Shown piece by piece: positions 1 to 10,703 of a DNA stretch of 64,000 nucleotides. The stretch is from Phymatolithon calcareum (Eukaryota > Rhodophyta > Florideophyceae > Hapalidiales). The stretch is taken from assembly GCA_977006965.1 (NCBI GenBank), contig OZ345380.1:186001-250000 (forward strand). Direction: 5' to 3'. The translations under genes were made by a program, and so were the position numbers. Numbering within the stretch: the stretch's first letter is position 1; every line of letters begins with the position of its first letter. The notes beneath the pieces are model-generated. The model was not told where the DNA came from, made no database searches, and saw nothing but the letters and a program-made list of their open reading frames with translations.

Positions 1-189
1 ATGGTCTCACCACGTAGCAATAGAATACTGTAGTACAATAGGAAGAAACACATGCCGGCGCGATGGCGCTCGGATTCGAATCTCTATACTCGCCAAAAAA
101 TCACGCATACTCAACTGATGATCAGCATCAGAGCTTCTCTGAACCGCCATTGCGAACGAAATGCGCCCAAAACAAAAGGAAGAAAACTG

Positions 190-1695
190 CAGACGCTCAT
201 GTCGGTTTCGCAAGCGCGAGGTAGCCGCCTCCGGCATACTCAGGACAGTTGACGTCGATATATCGGCAACTCAGCGTCTGCGCCGGCAGTCGCCGGGCCA
301 CATTCCAGTCGCATCACGGTGCCAGTGCCGCTGCACTTGGCGCACTGCACGATCTGTCCAACGAGTGGCATTGGCAGAGGCACAGTTTTCAGTTCCGGCA
401 CCATCTCGATCATAGATTCCGGCTTCGGCTTCGTCTTGGAGCCCATGCCAAGTCGCCACATCGGTAATAGGAGAAGCACAGCGGCTGCGGAGAATCCCTG
501 CAATGCCACAAAATACGCGCCCCATCCAAGTCGCGTTACAATCCGCGTGAGTGGATATCCCGACACGGCGGCTCCGAGATAGGCTATCCAGCCAAGAAGG
601 CCGATGGTTGAGGAAACCGCTGAGCGATCGACGATTTCAGCACCAGCCAACCCCACCAGCATTTGTGGACCGTAGATGAAGAAGCCGATTGCAAATACCG
701 CTATCCAATTGAGGTACAGCCATGCAGCGGGTACTAGTCAGAGGGCGCCGACCGACGCCATCACGCCCAGTAGCCAGAGCACAATAATAGGGATGCGTCG
801 TCCGCGCATCATTTGTCAGATGCCCATCCAGACACCAGCGAACCCAGCAATCCACCAACTTCCAGATCAGACATGCGGAAAGCTGCCTCGGCTGCGTCGC
901 CAACACGCTTGTGATCCACGAGGAACACATGTGCCCATGAGGAGATACCGGCGCGAACGAAATAGACAAAAAAGTACGATACTGCCAGTAACCAGACATA
1001 CGGATTGGAAAACACGTGCTTCATAAGTTTCTGCCGCAGTGGTAGTTTCTCATCTTCCGCTGCAATCTTGGCGGCGTCTGTAGACTGCGTCTCCTCACCA
1101 CGGTATGCATCAACCGGGGGCATTCCAATTGATTCAGGGCCATCTCGAATACGATTGTACAGAAACGCGCCCATCGCAATGGCAATAGCACCAGGCACAA
1201 TCATGCCATACTGCCAACCAAACGAGCGCGCAGTATCCTGCAAGAAGCGGGATGGTGAAACCGCCGGTGTTATGACTGGTGTTCCAAAATCCCCACCATG
1301 TGCCGCGTTCAGATTTGGAGTACCACTGTGTGAGTAATTTTGCACACGGTGGCGCACCAGCCGCCTTGAAGAATCCGTTCGCCAACCAAAGCAACACGAA
1401 CGCCGCAACAGAAGTCTGAAATCCAAACAGAATGTTGATAACACCGGCCATCGCAAGCCCGACCGCCATGAAAGTCCGCGTGGAGAGTCGGTCCGCAAGC
1501 ACGCCGGTCACAAGTTTGCAAAATCCATACGTGAGCGGGAAGACCGACATGATGGTTCCCAGCTGTTCCAGCGAAAATCCCAGCGCAGTGCGCATGACGG
1601 GAGCAACATACGTGAAGGAATTTCGCGTGAGATAGAAGGATGCATACTCTGTGAATATCGAGTAGAAAATACGCGTCCGCCATTGTGCGTAACGT
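190..1695 (-). pseudogene. MFS organophosphate/sugar-phosphate transporter pseudogene, copy 0
   Basis: This is a minus-strand relic of a major facilitator transporter of the GlpT/UhpT/SLC37 type, a family that exchanges phosphorylated sugars or glycerol-3-phosphate for phosphate across membranes. The N-terminal half (about 1695-1245) shows the WRTRIFYSIF start, a TM2-3 loop TGVLADRLSTRTF, and the motif LLWLANGFFKAAGAPPCAKL followed by RGTWWGFWNTSHNTGG, which is typical of the family. The frame shifts near 1240, continues in a second frame (FGWQYGMIVPGAIAIAMGAF to VSGWASDK), breaks again near 805, and meets a TGA near 737. The C-terminus carries CAKCSGTG, the first half of a cysteine-rich tail that is complete in the copy at 40578. 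The 5' end abuts GT14 sequence. Family assignment is confident; the substrate is not known. It is certainly broken. Confidence 0.85.
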
Positions 1696-2055
1696 CGATC
1701 CAACGATGAACGTCGTACACATTGCAATAATGCCAAACCGCATCGAGTAAGCGTGGTATCTGCGACACAGAGGTCGCTGATGCTTGAATGGAAAGCGCGA
1801 GACGGACATATCGCCCACATGGCGGGTATCGCAGAGCAGATACTGCGATCAACGTCAGGCACAATGCGAAAAGAAGTAATACCGCGGCTCCAAGTCCGCG
1901 GCGGCGGGCACGAACGCGCGCCCCATCGCGTTCCCGTGGGCGGCGCCATGCCTGATAAACATCAGCTCTCGCAGCGTGAGCACAGGGCGCACGCGCACAG
2001 AGGATGTGACCATGGGACCAGGCCCACCGAGAGGCAGGCCAGGCCGCAACGTCGA
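1690..2055 (-). pseudogene. GT14 glycosyltransferase N-terminal fragment, copy 1
   Basis: Minus-strand sequence matching the first ~85 residues of the intact GT14 gene at 43974-45173: the signal-anchor (LLLFALCLTLIAVSALRYP), then VRLALSIQASATSVSQIPRL and the CNVYDVH segment. At CNVYDVH the homology stops and MFS coding begins, so the rest of GT14 and the 5' end of the MFS gene are deleted. An open frame runs from an ATG at 1949 through the junction into the MFS first half, but it reads the GT14 part out of frame. The neighbouring GT14 upstream sequence is displaced to about 5090, behind inserted elements. Confidence 0.8.
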
Positions 2056-2314
2056 CTGTAGCGCCTGGTGAGTGTTGTCTCTTCATATTATGTACAAAGA
2101 CAACATGACGACAACATGAAGACAACACGACGGTAGTTGTATGGTTGGTTGAAGGCGCTGGTTCTCTCGCGACTATCCGCCACTTCGGATTGCTAAGTAG
2201 CGATGCCTGTACGCTTCTGTCTTGTTCTAGACACGCAGATCGCCCTTGTCGTCAGGCCAAGCGGAACTGTGTTCCAAAAACCAATCTGCTTCTTTCTTCA
2301 CTTCTGCCGATAAT

Positions 2315-2343
2315 ACATAATGTCGTTTCAAACGACATTATGT
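2315..2343. repeat. Perfect 14-bp palindrome with one-base centre
   Basis: Arms 2315-2328 (ACATAATGTCGTTT) and 2330-2343 are exact reverse complements separated by a single C. No gene is attached. It lies just left of the unit-C retroposed copy. Confidence 0.8.
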
Positions 2344-2692
2344 TTGAACCGTCTCAGTAAAGGATTGGATTGGATTTCTGTTTAATTGAAGCTCCCTTTG
2401 TCAATTATCATTGCACCTGAGAAACTTTTCGCTAGGCTACAATCCTTCGCTTACGTTCTCATTTAAGTAGTTGTTTTCGGACATTTTCTTTAGACAGTCG
2501 TTGTTTGGGCATTAAGTTTGAAATATCCTTGAGAGCTTCATCTAGTTCGGAATCTTCGTTTCTTGCTTGCTCTTGCCAGGAGTATGGGAAGCCGTGAAAT
2601 AACCAGTGCGTGCAAAGAAGCCTGTGCTTCGCTTCTCAGTCAGGGGTTGCGCCAATTCCATTGTTTGCGATTGCAGTCCCGAGTGAAATTTA

Positions 2693-3028
2693 TCAATTTA
2701 ATTGCTCAGTTTTGTTTGCAGCAATTCGCATTGCAATTGGAAGGCTTCCCACAATATAGACATCAATACTAAGATAGCTGTTCATCGCCTTTTCACGTTC
2801 CGTGAGCTTCATCACCATTGACGATTGAACTGTGAACGACGACCCGGACCTCAACTTCTCGGCAAGAACGGCTCTGTATATCTCTAGCAAATGTTCTTCG
2901 CTTCCACCTCCAATGCAATGCTTGAGATGATTGTACGGGTTGGAGAACCCAGTACCCTTTTCGAAGAAAAACTCACTTTCTCTGGTACACTGATCACCCT
3001 TTGAACAGAGAAAGACGCAAAATGGCAC
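2693..3028 (-). CDS. BED-type zinc-finger fragment of hAT-1
   Basis: An open frame of 111 codons lying wholly in hAT-1. It shows CVFLCSKGDQC, then FSNPYNHLKHCIGGG and HLLEIYRAV, a Cys/His arrangement like the N-terminal BED finger of hAT transposases, which binds transposon ends. A clearly related frame is in hAT-2 (21254-21634: CVFLCPKGDQC, NPYNHLKRCIGGG). The catalytic RNase-H-like domain is missing, so it is a truncated relic at best. The BED assignment rests on spacing and context. Confidence 0.5.
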   Translation of the reverse strand: MPFCVFLCSKGDQCTRESEFFFEKGTGFSNPYNHLKHCIGGGSEEHLLEIYRAVLAEKLRSGSSFTVQSSMVMKLTEREKAMNSYLSIDVYIVGSLPIAMRIAANKTEQLN

Positions 3029-3465
3029 ATTCCGTCGAGTTAGGCCTACTTGACGCGAGTGTATATCACGGGTTTGTTCTCAAATGAGGTTCATAAGCAG
3101 CTGCACAACTTGTTTCGGCTTTGTTGTCGGTGAAGGTAGTGTCATCGCTAGTAGAGCGGAATTTGCTGGAACGTTGAACGAGGTCTGATAGGTGGGTTGG
3201 ACTCGACTGTGAAGGGGAATGCGTGAGAATTTCGGAGAAGGCTGATAGGTTTCAAATCAAGAGATCTAATGCTATCCCTTTTATACTTGAGATTGAACCA
3301 TCGTGACTGCTGGACTCTAATCGCAGCTAAAGACATTCAAGCCGTTTTTCTGTATCTGGCTGGTAAATTGATCGATACAGCTAAGTAGATGATAGCACAT
3401 GAATAGGCCCATTGTTGAAACCGTTTGGAGTCCAAGTTTCATAGATGTTTTGATGGCATACAGAA

Positions 3466-3690
3466 CGTACTCTGGGTATTAGTAGAACAAAGACCACGTA
3501 CTGGACATAAGGTAAGTACGTTGATTCTTGCATCCGATTAATGTGCTGTGTCTAATGTTCATCTACGTACTCTGGGTATTATTAGAACAAAGACCACGTA
3601 CTGAACGTGAGGTGAGTACGATGATTCCCTCAACATTCTGCTTTACTCCCCCCCATAACATGCCCCTGGTCCAATGTTCATCTACTTCGA
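3466..3690. repeat. Tandem duplication, 100-bp period, inside hAT-1
   Basis: Two consecutive copies begin CGTACTCTGGGTATTA (3466 and 3566). The second copy also contains a stretch ending CATGCCCCTGG (about 3640-3677) that resembles one terminus of the CAGGGG element family seen at 18030-18909 and 52144-54486. Confidence 0.65.
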
Positions 3691-4439
3691 TCCTCAGTAT
3701 TAGGTGCGACCAATTCGAATTGCAATTCAGCTCGAAGAACCAATTTGGGTGGAATTGGGAAAAATTGCAATTAAATTGATAGCAATGGAATTGGCGCAAC
3801 CCCTGTTCTCAGTAAAGGAATGTGAAGGTTTTCTAGTTCTAGCTCGACTGCTCGGATTGCCGCACGCTTCAACTTGCCTGCACGTCCCTTCGACCACGCA
3901 GTACTCGCAAGCTTCCCACTCGCCCCAAGTCCAGCGGGTATAGTGGGTTTTCCGTACAATTCAGTACGGGGATGTCGCATACAAAGCACTCCAATCTTCC
4001 CTTCATTTCGTGTATTCGTACTAAGGTTGACGGCCAGGCCAAGGTCGCCGCTTGCCGACGACATCGACACTGCTCGTCCCGACATTCTCTTCCTTCTTTT
4101 CGATTCTTTGTTGGTCATCCGCGTCTCTATCGCTTCGGTGTTCTCATAATTGAGCTCTCACAGACCCGTGACGCGAAGGCTCGCCCTCGTGTCCGATCAA
4201 TACGACCGCTGGAGTGCGCGCAAGGCTGTAGAGCGTGCTCCGGGGATATCCATACACCGACTCAATTTACGGCAGAGTTGCAAATATCACGTCAAGATCC
4301 GTGTGCAACTTTCCCTCGTCGAACTCTCTCAGTCGAAAATCTGGGAACTGTGCTCCGAGGACGATACGCCGTTTATTGCGGTTTGCCTCTTTTGGGGGTG
4401 CGTCTTTTTCGTCAGTCACATTCAGTCTCTTCTGTCTCG

Positions 4440-4983
4440 AAACGGCAATGAACAGTTCAGAACAAAATATGAGTTATTACCTTTCGTGCGCTCAGCGTTG
4501 TAGAACCTCACGGAAGGTCCATGTGCTGTTCAAGAATGTCGTCACACACGAGTTAGTCTTAGTGATCCAATATGACCAATGGTTTCCCAAACGGGGACCG
4601 GGAATGGCGCGACGCCTACAGAGAGTCTAATTGGCCCTGGATGAGCGCCGCTTCATATTCCAGCGCCGATGACCAGATTCAGAATGGTATAAATGCGACA
4701 GCACCCGAGCACAGCATTGTGTCGGAAGGCAGTCGGAAGGAATGTCAACAAGTTTTGGTCGTCTCAGTGCTCCTTCGGAAGCGCACGGAGAGAAGTGGCC
4801 GGTGTAGTCGTCTCGCCATGCCCGGTCCCCGTTTGGGAAACCAGCGGTCATAACGGATCACTAAGACTAACTGGTAAGAGACGTATCCTCGAACAGCACG
4901 TGGACCTTCCGTGAGGTTCTACAACGCTGAGCGTGCGAAAGTTAATAAACTCTTCCTTTGTTCTGAACTGTTCATTGCCGTTT
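4440..4983. mobile_element. Fold-back element with ~181-bp inverted arms
   Basis: Left arm about 4440-4621 and right arm about 4803-4983 are long imperfect reverse complements with outer ends AAACGGCAATGAACAGTTCA. The unique middle is about 180 bp. A one-armed relative lies at 33066-33380. No coding capacity and no certain target duplication were seen, so the class (MITE or fold-back) is open. Confidence 0.75.
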
Positions 4984-5089
4984 TGCAACATCTCCCGCTA
5001 AAGGCTAAGTCTCTCCCGCTTTTCTTTTGCTTTCTCACCCTGTTCTTGTCTCTGTTTGTGTACGCTGAGCAGTAGTTTGCTTGGCGCTA

Positions 5090-5850
5090 CATCGACATGT
5101 ACGTGGGTGTCCGCTTCCCAGGTTGTTGAGATTTCGAAAACAGCTGTTGTGATTGAAGTAGTCCTCAATACCTCACAGCATCAGCCGAATAGCCGGGACG
5201 ATGGGAGATACGGGGTAATTAGTACAAGTATTGACAGGCATTTGCTGGCTCTGTTGAGCCTGTTGCTAACGACGTGCAGCTACTTCCGCCGTTGAGAAGC
5301 ACTCGGAATAACGATCGCGGATTGCGGCTTTTATCGAGCGCGCACCACCGTCATGGTGACAATTACGGTCACGAAGCTCTACGGGAAAGGCAGATAGTTT
5401 GTCAGCCGGTCGAAAACGCTCGCGCCACGAGCAGGTATCGGACGCGAGCCATGGTTTGAGGCGGATAAGAAGAATAGGGAGGTGAGCGAAGTGAGGAGTG
5501 TTGCGACTCGCAATACCAGAATCCAGGTCAAAAGAACCTGGCTCATCTCTTGGATATGCGTTGAAAGCACTTCTAAGAGTTGACCCAGTCTCTTTCGACC
5601 TCGGGATCAGGTATATATTGCCCCCTTATTGCAGCGCATACTCGTGCGCTGTAAACCCACCATCGAACCGACTGCTCGTTTGAGCCTCGTGGAAAGAAAA
5701 TCTTGGTTGCGAAACAAGCCGGTAAGTAAAGGAAGATATGTAATGGATAAGAACGTTGGTGGATGCATGCGAATGAGATATGGGACTGGTGACCATCTTC
5801 CAAAAACCTACCTCGATGATAGGTATATCGCACGGGTGAGGGCGAGTGCG
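5090..5850 (-). repeat. Displaced GT14 upstream region, copy 1
   Basis: Sequence 5090-5480 matches the regions just upstream of the GT14 genes at 35.77-36.15 kb and 45.28-45.66 kb (for example GAGAAGCACTCGGAA and CACCACCGTCATGGTGAC). A weaker match runs on to about 5850, paralleling 45.67-45.9 kb. The GT14 coding part it belongs to is the stump at 1690-2055. No convincing gene is visible in it. Confidence 0.7.
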
Positions 5851-5981
5851 CACCGCTACAGTGATAGGTGTGGTAGTCATGACGCGACGGTGCATGATTT
5901 ATCGGCAGCGGTAGCGGTTACTGCCGAACTGGAGGAGAATTGTTGACACCAAGCAGCCAAACGGGAAAGGAACAGCCGTTC

Positions 5982-6164
5982 ATGGCGGCGATTGCTGGAG
6001 CACCGCTTGCCTTCAGTATCGCCGCGCGCAGCACGCAGTCGCTTGTCCGCACTAATGCTGGCTCGGTCAGCATGCGATTGTGCAACGGCTCGCATGAGCT
6101 GTCCGCGTCATCTGCGACTATAGAGGATGCCGAACGCGTCGCTCATGAAGCACAGGCTCGATAA
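5982..6164 (+). CDS. Possible plastid-presequence-like short ORF
   Basis: An open frame from ATG 5982 to a TAA at 6162-6164 encodes about 60 residues starting MAAIAGAPLAFSIAARSTQS, followed by LVRTNAGSVSMRL. It is rich in Ala, Ser and Arg, poor in acidic residues at the start, and has a V-S-M-R stretch like stroma-targeting presequences of red-algal nuclear genes. It lies in the one part of unit 1 that has no counterpart in units 2 and 3. It may be the first exon of a gene, a fragment, or chance. Confidence 0.3.
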   Translation: MAAIAGAPLAFSIAARSTQSLVRTNAGSVSMRLCNGSHELSASSATIEDAERVAHEAQAR

Positions 6165-6949
6165 AATATGAAAGGTAGGATTAGTGCAACTTCAAATGGA
6201 ACCGATGGTATCACATACCTAATAGCGAGATTATGCGGAAGTTTCTCAGTCTTTTTCCACGAAATCTGTGCATAATCTGTTCATTTCACAGTGCATTAGT
6301 ACGTGTAGTTTGGAGTTGGTGCGCATGCGCTGTCCAAGGCGACAGAAAATACAGAATTGCAAGTTTGAGGGTCTTGAAGGCAGCTTTTGGAAGACTCCAT
6401 CTGCACTGGATCAGCGCATACTGCCCGTGGCTTCTTGTAGGAATGATGTCGAGTTATGCATGCGTCACACTGTACATCAGGCCCGGTTTGATGGCGCTCC
6501 GTGTCTCGGTGGGAATGAATTCTATCGATGGTCCGCTTCGCAAGTACAGTAGCTACATTGGGTTGGCGGTGAAGGTGAAGTTGTGGACTCACTTTGTCTG
6601 GGGCAAGATTGAAAAACGGCACGGTAATGTTTTTGATTGCTCACCATTCCGCTTGAGTGAAACAAAGTCCAAGGATAGTATTCCACGAATGGCCGTAGTT
6701 GCATACCGACCATAGTTCGCACTTCAAGCTGTTGGAAAGTACTATCACACACACACTCACAACTTAATAGTAACGACCTCAGCGATCCTCACGGGTCTAC
6801 TTTCTCCAATAAATGAACCAGCACAGACGATTTTACTGTGTGGGGGTGCTCTCTAGTGTACTTTCTCGACACACATAACGGCGCGACTACAAACGCGTTC
6901 GTTGCAATATTCGATTTCTCAAACATTACCACTACACGTGGGTTAAGAC
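6165..6949. other. Unassigned intergenic DNA
   Basis: Open frames on both strands here are short and resemble nothing I recognise. A short CA-repeat lies near 6750. No terminal repeats were spotted. Confidence 0.4.
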
Positions 6950-6963
6950 GTTCCGCAACAAAA

Positions 6964-8297
6964 ACTGCGAATCTATTGGGCATGGAGCGAGATGGAGAAG
7001 GCCAAAAAACGCAAAATCGCCGTGGATATGAGCGAGAATCCAAACCCCGTAGTCCAAATCAAGTCGAGAAACACACAGACTTTGGGCAGTCATATGGTTT
7101 TTCGGCCGCTTCCATCCGCGAAATCCCTCGGCATATATCGACAACTACGACGAACTAGCAGCGATACTGCTAGAAACACTTCAACTCAACCTAACGCGAG
7201 CACAGATGAATGATAGAACAGAAGAGGAAGTGAAACAAGCGATGGACAAATTAATGACGCTAGAAAGCGAGATGCAAGAGGAGATGATGGTGTGATGATG
7301 GAGGCGACATGTTGCAGTCTTTCCTGGAAGGGTTACAGCGCAATGCGAAGCTGCTCTGGTGTCCGCGTGCGCCGACGTTGAGGGCTTTTAAAAGCTCCCA
7401 AAGCCTCAAGTTGAGTAACAGGGCAGCTTCTCGATGTTTTCGATACTCATCTCTCTACTCTCCTTCTAATATCTCCTTGATTCGAATTTCTCTCCGTGTC
7501 AGGGCCCGAGTAAGTCTTTTGCATTCATATTCCGTTTCTTGATCCATCTTCATAGTCCGTAGTATACGTTGCAACACGATAAGCTCCACCACAGCACCAG
7601 CCCCAAAGTATTTCGCCAGAATGGACTTTCTCCACAAAGGCACTCTGTTGAAAATAACTCGCAGGCATCTCAACCGCGTAGTTCTGTCCCTTATATATAG
7701 CACTCCTGGTAGGTCGTTCGGTACGTCGATCGGGATTTTAACTGTCCGACCCTCTTCTTCCAACGACCAGACTTTGACTGTTGCTTGTAGGCGTTGCTTT
7801 TCCGAAAACTTATCTGTAGAAAAGACCTTCTGCTGCTTCAATTGCCGATAGTAGTCGTTTCGTGATCGGTGTCAGGTGGATGGCATACTCCCATTTGGGG
7901 AGAATCAACGACTTGAAAATCCTGATACACGTAGTTGGTTGGAGTCCTCTGACGTTCAGGCCAATTTGTCGGAGTTTGTGTATGCATCCCACCGCATTCC
8001 GAACTCTTGAGATTGCTGTATCGTCCAGCGCTCTTGATCGGGTATGATGGGAGTGGTCCCCGACCGATGTGCGATCTTCCTCTGCTTGAACCCGCGACCT
8101 TGTATTGCGCTCATTTGCTGCCCACCCTGGAGCTTCCGCTAGAAAGCGAGATGCAAGAGGAGATGATGGTGTGATGATGGAGGCGACATGTTGCAGTCTT
8201 TCCTGGAAGGGTTACAGCGCAATGCGAAGCTGCTCTGGTGTCCGCGTGCGCCGACGTTGAGGGCTTCTAAAATAAAAACTTACAATTCCCCCCCCCC
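6964..8297 (+). mobile_element. LINE-B copy 1, 5'-truncated, C-tailed, with nested LINE-A piece
   Basis: A 5'-truncated non-LTR retrotransposon copy flanked by the 13-bp duplication GTTCCGCAACAAA (about 6951-6963 and 8298-8310). Its 3' end reads CTTACAATT followed by ten C residues (8288-8297) that directly touch the duplication, so C rather than A forms its tail. The coding end matches the family C-terminus (SEMQEEMMV then stop near 7295). A LINE-A fragment (7388-8136) sits inside it between two 130-bp copies of LINE-B sequence (7258-7387, 8137-8266). Confidence 0.85.
7388..8136 (-). mobile_element. LINE-A 3' fragment nested in LINE-B copy 1
   Basis: Minus-strand reverse-transcriptase thumb and C-terminal region. 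The frame 7992-7810 has GCIHKLRQIGLNVRGLQPTT and LPKWEYAIHLTP, and 7841-7455 has LPGVLYIRDRTTRLRCLRVI and ends RREIRIKEILEGE. Both are close to the LINE-A copy at 21742-27987. The 3' hairpin (GAAGCTGCC...GGGAGCTTTT on the minus strand) is at the left edge. It is broken between the two frames. The 130-bp direct repeats on both sides could be an unusually long target duplication or a recombination product. Confidence 0.8.
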
Positions 8298-8583
8298 GTT
8301 CCGCAACAAATAAGATATTCCTGAATATCTGATATTTTGAATGCGGACATCTTAATCAATCGATATTATTGACACGTATAGGTTATGGCTTGAAATTTAA
8401 GGGACTGGCCATGAAAAGGAATCACGAGGGACGCCACAAGGGAGGGACCGAAATTACACCCGCAGGACTACCGAGTGGTGTCGAATCATGGCCGTTCCCG
8501 AAAGTTGAGGGCGATAACCGGCTTATCAGCCGTGTTTTGAGGTTCATACAGGGAGTAGACTTCCCCGTTTCGTTTCGGCCGGT

Positions 8584-8608
8584 GGGGTGACATGGGATAT
8601 GTCACCCC
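8584..8608. repeat. GGGGTGACAT hairpin downstream of protein T copy 1
   Basis: A 10-bp stem GGGGTGACAT/ATGTCACCCC with a GGGAT loop, about 240 nt downstream of the T stop codon on the minus strand. The same hairpin is at 36319-36343. In unit 3 it is split by hAT-3 (46123-46131 and 46937-46953). It belongs to the conserved T 3' flank. Confidence 0.8.
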
Positions 8609-8850
8609 GCGGGAATGATGTTTTGGGGAATAATTTGGCCACTTTTTACTCAAAATGATGACGTTTCGGGCCGTTTCAGATCCATCCTGGAGCTCGTCGG
8701 GGCATAGTCGGTTCAGCACGACATAAAAACTGGGTGATAATTGATATAGTATGCTTCGAGGATTGTCTCCACGACTGTGTTTCTACAGGCGGAAGACATT
8801 CAAATTTTGGATGATGTTCTCTACTATTCTCATCCCACGTCGCTACTGAA

Positions 8851-10252
8851 TTAATCTTGTTTCTCTCCTTCATCTCCACCCTCGTCTTCTCCAGACTTGC
8901 CTTCTAGGTCTCTTTCCCGTTTCCGTCTTCTCTCCTCACGAACTACTCTTTGTATCCATTCCGAATTATCGCTGATGGGGATGTCAGCATCGTTGTCGCT
9001 ACTCCCACTCACACCCCACAAAAGCGATTTCAGTGCAATTGCGATCTCGACGAACCCTAAAACAATCACGACGTCTGCCAGCTCCTTCATCGCGTCAAAA
9101 GTCTCTTCGTCCATTTTGTCCCACATCTGTGCAACAGCAGCAAGTACAGACACAAGCAACGGTAGAGTTGTCCAGTGCTCCAATAAAGTAAGCAATAGAC
9201 GAACCAAACCAGCATTTTCATTTTCCGTGTAGATTGTAGCCTTGTCATCACCAACTATTGCATTCCCGACATGGAGCGGTGCTATTTTTAGCTGACACTT
9301 CAGAGCCTCTTTATCGCTGTTTTGCCCGTCATCTTGATTAATGCGGTGTCGTAGTTGTTCCAGTATTATCTGCTGCGATATCAGCCGATCCGTGCTTTCC
9401 CTCATCATGATAGAGTTACCCGAACGGATCAAGAAAATATCGAAAACATCAAGTGGTGAATCTGCGCGCAGTTGTAAACTCACGGGCCCTGTGTACTCCC
9501 TTGTCAGCGATTGCATTACAATCTGGTTCTCGAAAAAGCGATTTGGATGGAAAATACACCAATAACTGATGACATCCCACCTGTGTAGCGTACGAAGCAC
9601 AATGTTGAGTGTGCCCAGGGAAACAAGAATTCCCCATCCGACACAAAATCCCATTACTCCAACGCTTAGCGCTGTATTTCCTTCACTTACTCTTCTTGCC
9701 GAATCTGCGCTGACTGATGACGCAATCCAATACCACCGTTGTCGCCATCCAACAAGCACCATCGAGAACGCCGTTGTCGCCACGAGACTTAGCATCTCGA
9801 CAAACCGATTGGCAAAAGAGACCCCCGAACGGTGACCCGAGGCCGAGAATGGGGTCCATCTAACGCGACAGTTGCTCGCCGACCTGATCGTGTAATACAC
9901 ATCAAATAGAATGCTCATGACTCATGAGGCCTATTATCAACGCACAAGGTGCCACAAACTGTAGCCACTGCAGCCGCAGCATCAGTGCCCGACGTAACTG
10001 CACAAACGATAGCACCTCTGAAACAATTGCTACCAGCACTTCTGCCGCCTCAAGACCAAACAGAATGCTCAACTTGCGGAAAGAGATCCGACATGGATCT
10101 GCAGACTCCATCACAAGGGTGCCTTGCATTGCAGCGATAAGTATGGACACGAACGCGAGAAGAGTGGGCCAGCTTATTGCGGCTTTCGACCCGGCGAAAA
10201 CGGCGTGAGCAGTTGTGGAGAGTGCATTGTCGTGCATAGGCAATGGCGCCAT
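8851..10252 (-). pseudogene. Protein T (unknown multi-span membrane protein), copy 1, frameshifted
   Basis: This is the copy of the 449-residue protein annotated at 50337-51686. It is open from ATG 10252 to about 9905 and from about 9918 to 8851, broken by a 5-bp duplication (CTCATGACTCATGAG near 9914) that shifts the frame in the third membrane segment. The hydrophobic segments, the CRISFRKLSILFGLEAAEVL stretch, the ADIPISDNSEWIQ motif and the acidic C-tail are all conserved with copies 2 and 3. I do not recognise the family. Its 5' end is duplicated to the right (10557-10703). Confidence 0.8.
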
Positions 10253-10703
10253 AGCTCAAGCATGAGGTGTAGCCTTTGCAAAACAATTTGAGCGTTCTGC
10301 ACAGTGTTGTGGTAGTGCGACACGAGCACATCGCCTAATTTTCGGGTACCAAAGTATGAAATAGTGCTGGACAACGAATTCGACGAGAAATTGCAAAGAC
10401 TAGGACTGAGTTGTAGGGTCAGGTTTGCATTCTACGATCACAATGTCATAGTGGCATATACAGAGAGAATATCCAGGTGTTTCCACGTGCTCAAGGGAAG
10501 GAGATGGTGCAGCACCAAAACCAACATTGAGCACACAAAAACACCTGGATCTTCTCTCGACCCGCCGAAAACGGCGTGAGCAGTTGTGGAGAGTGCATTG
10601 TCGTGCATAGGCAATGGCGCCATAGCTCAAGCATGAGCTGTAGCCTTTGCGAAACAATTAGAGCGTCCTGCAAAGCCTTGTGGTAGTGAGACACGGGCAC
10701 ATC
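10188..10703. repeat. Partial tandem duplication of the T 5' end
   Basis: About 148 bp covering the start of protein T and its leader (10188-10336) is repeated at 10557-10703, where the copia element cuts it off. Between the copies lies D-spacer sequence with an imperfect inverted repeat (ATCCAGGTGTTT near 10471 against AAACACCTGGAT ending 10550). Confidence 0.75.

Larger units (their letters stand above)
2641..3805. mobile_element. hAT-1: non-autonomous hAT-like DNA transposon
   Basis: Ends in perfect inverted repeats of about 23 bp beginning CAGGGGTTGCGCCAATTCCA, flanked by the 8-bp duplication TTCTCAGT (2633-2640 and 3806-3813). The uninterrupted target survives at about 63616-63640, so the insertion is well supported. 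Subterminal DNA is rich in CAATTGC/GCAATT words. It carries a BED-finger remnant (2693-3028) and a tandem duplication of about 100 bp (3466-3690), but no complete transposase. CAGGG termini with an 8-bp duplication fit hAT. Confidence 0.88.
2356..4130 (-). repeat. Unit C: short retroposed gene-like repeat, split by hAT-1
   Basis: A minus-strand unit recurring at 63023-64000, with short 3' copies at 36166-36302 and 43732-43869. Its 5' part (4118 down to 3814) encodes a basic N-terminus MTNKESKRRKRMSGRAVSMS with no recognised domain. After the inserted hAT-1 (2641-3805) its 3' part (2640-2470) encodes a tail with FHGFPYSWQEQARNEDSELD and ends in ENVRKQLLK. The 3' end reads AATAAAACAG and then repeats of AATCC, which looks like a poly(A)-signal and microsatellite retroposon tail. 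It could be a non-LTR element remnant or a retroposed gene; I do not recognise the protein. Confidence 0.6.
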
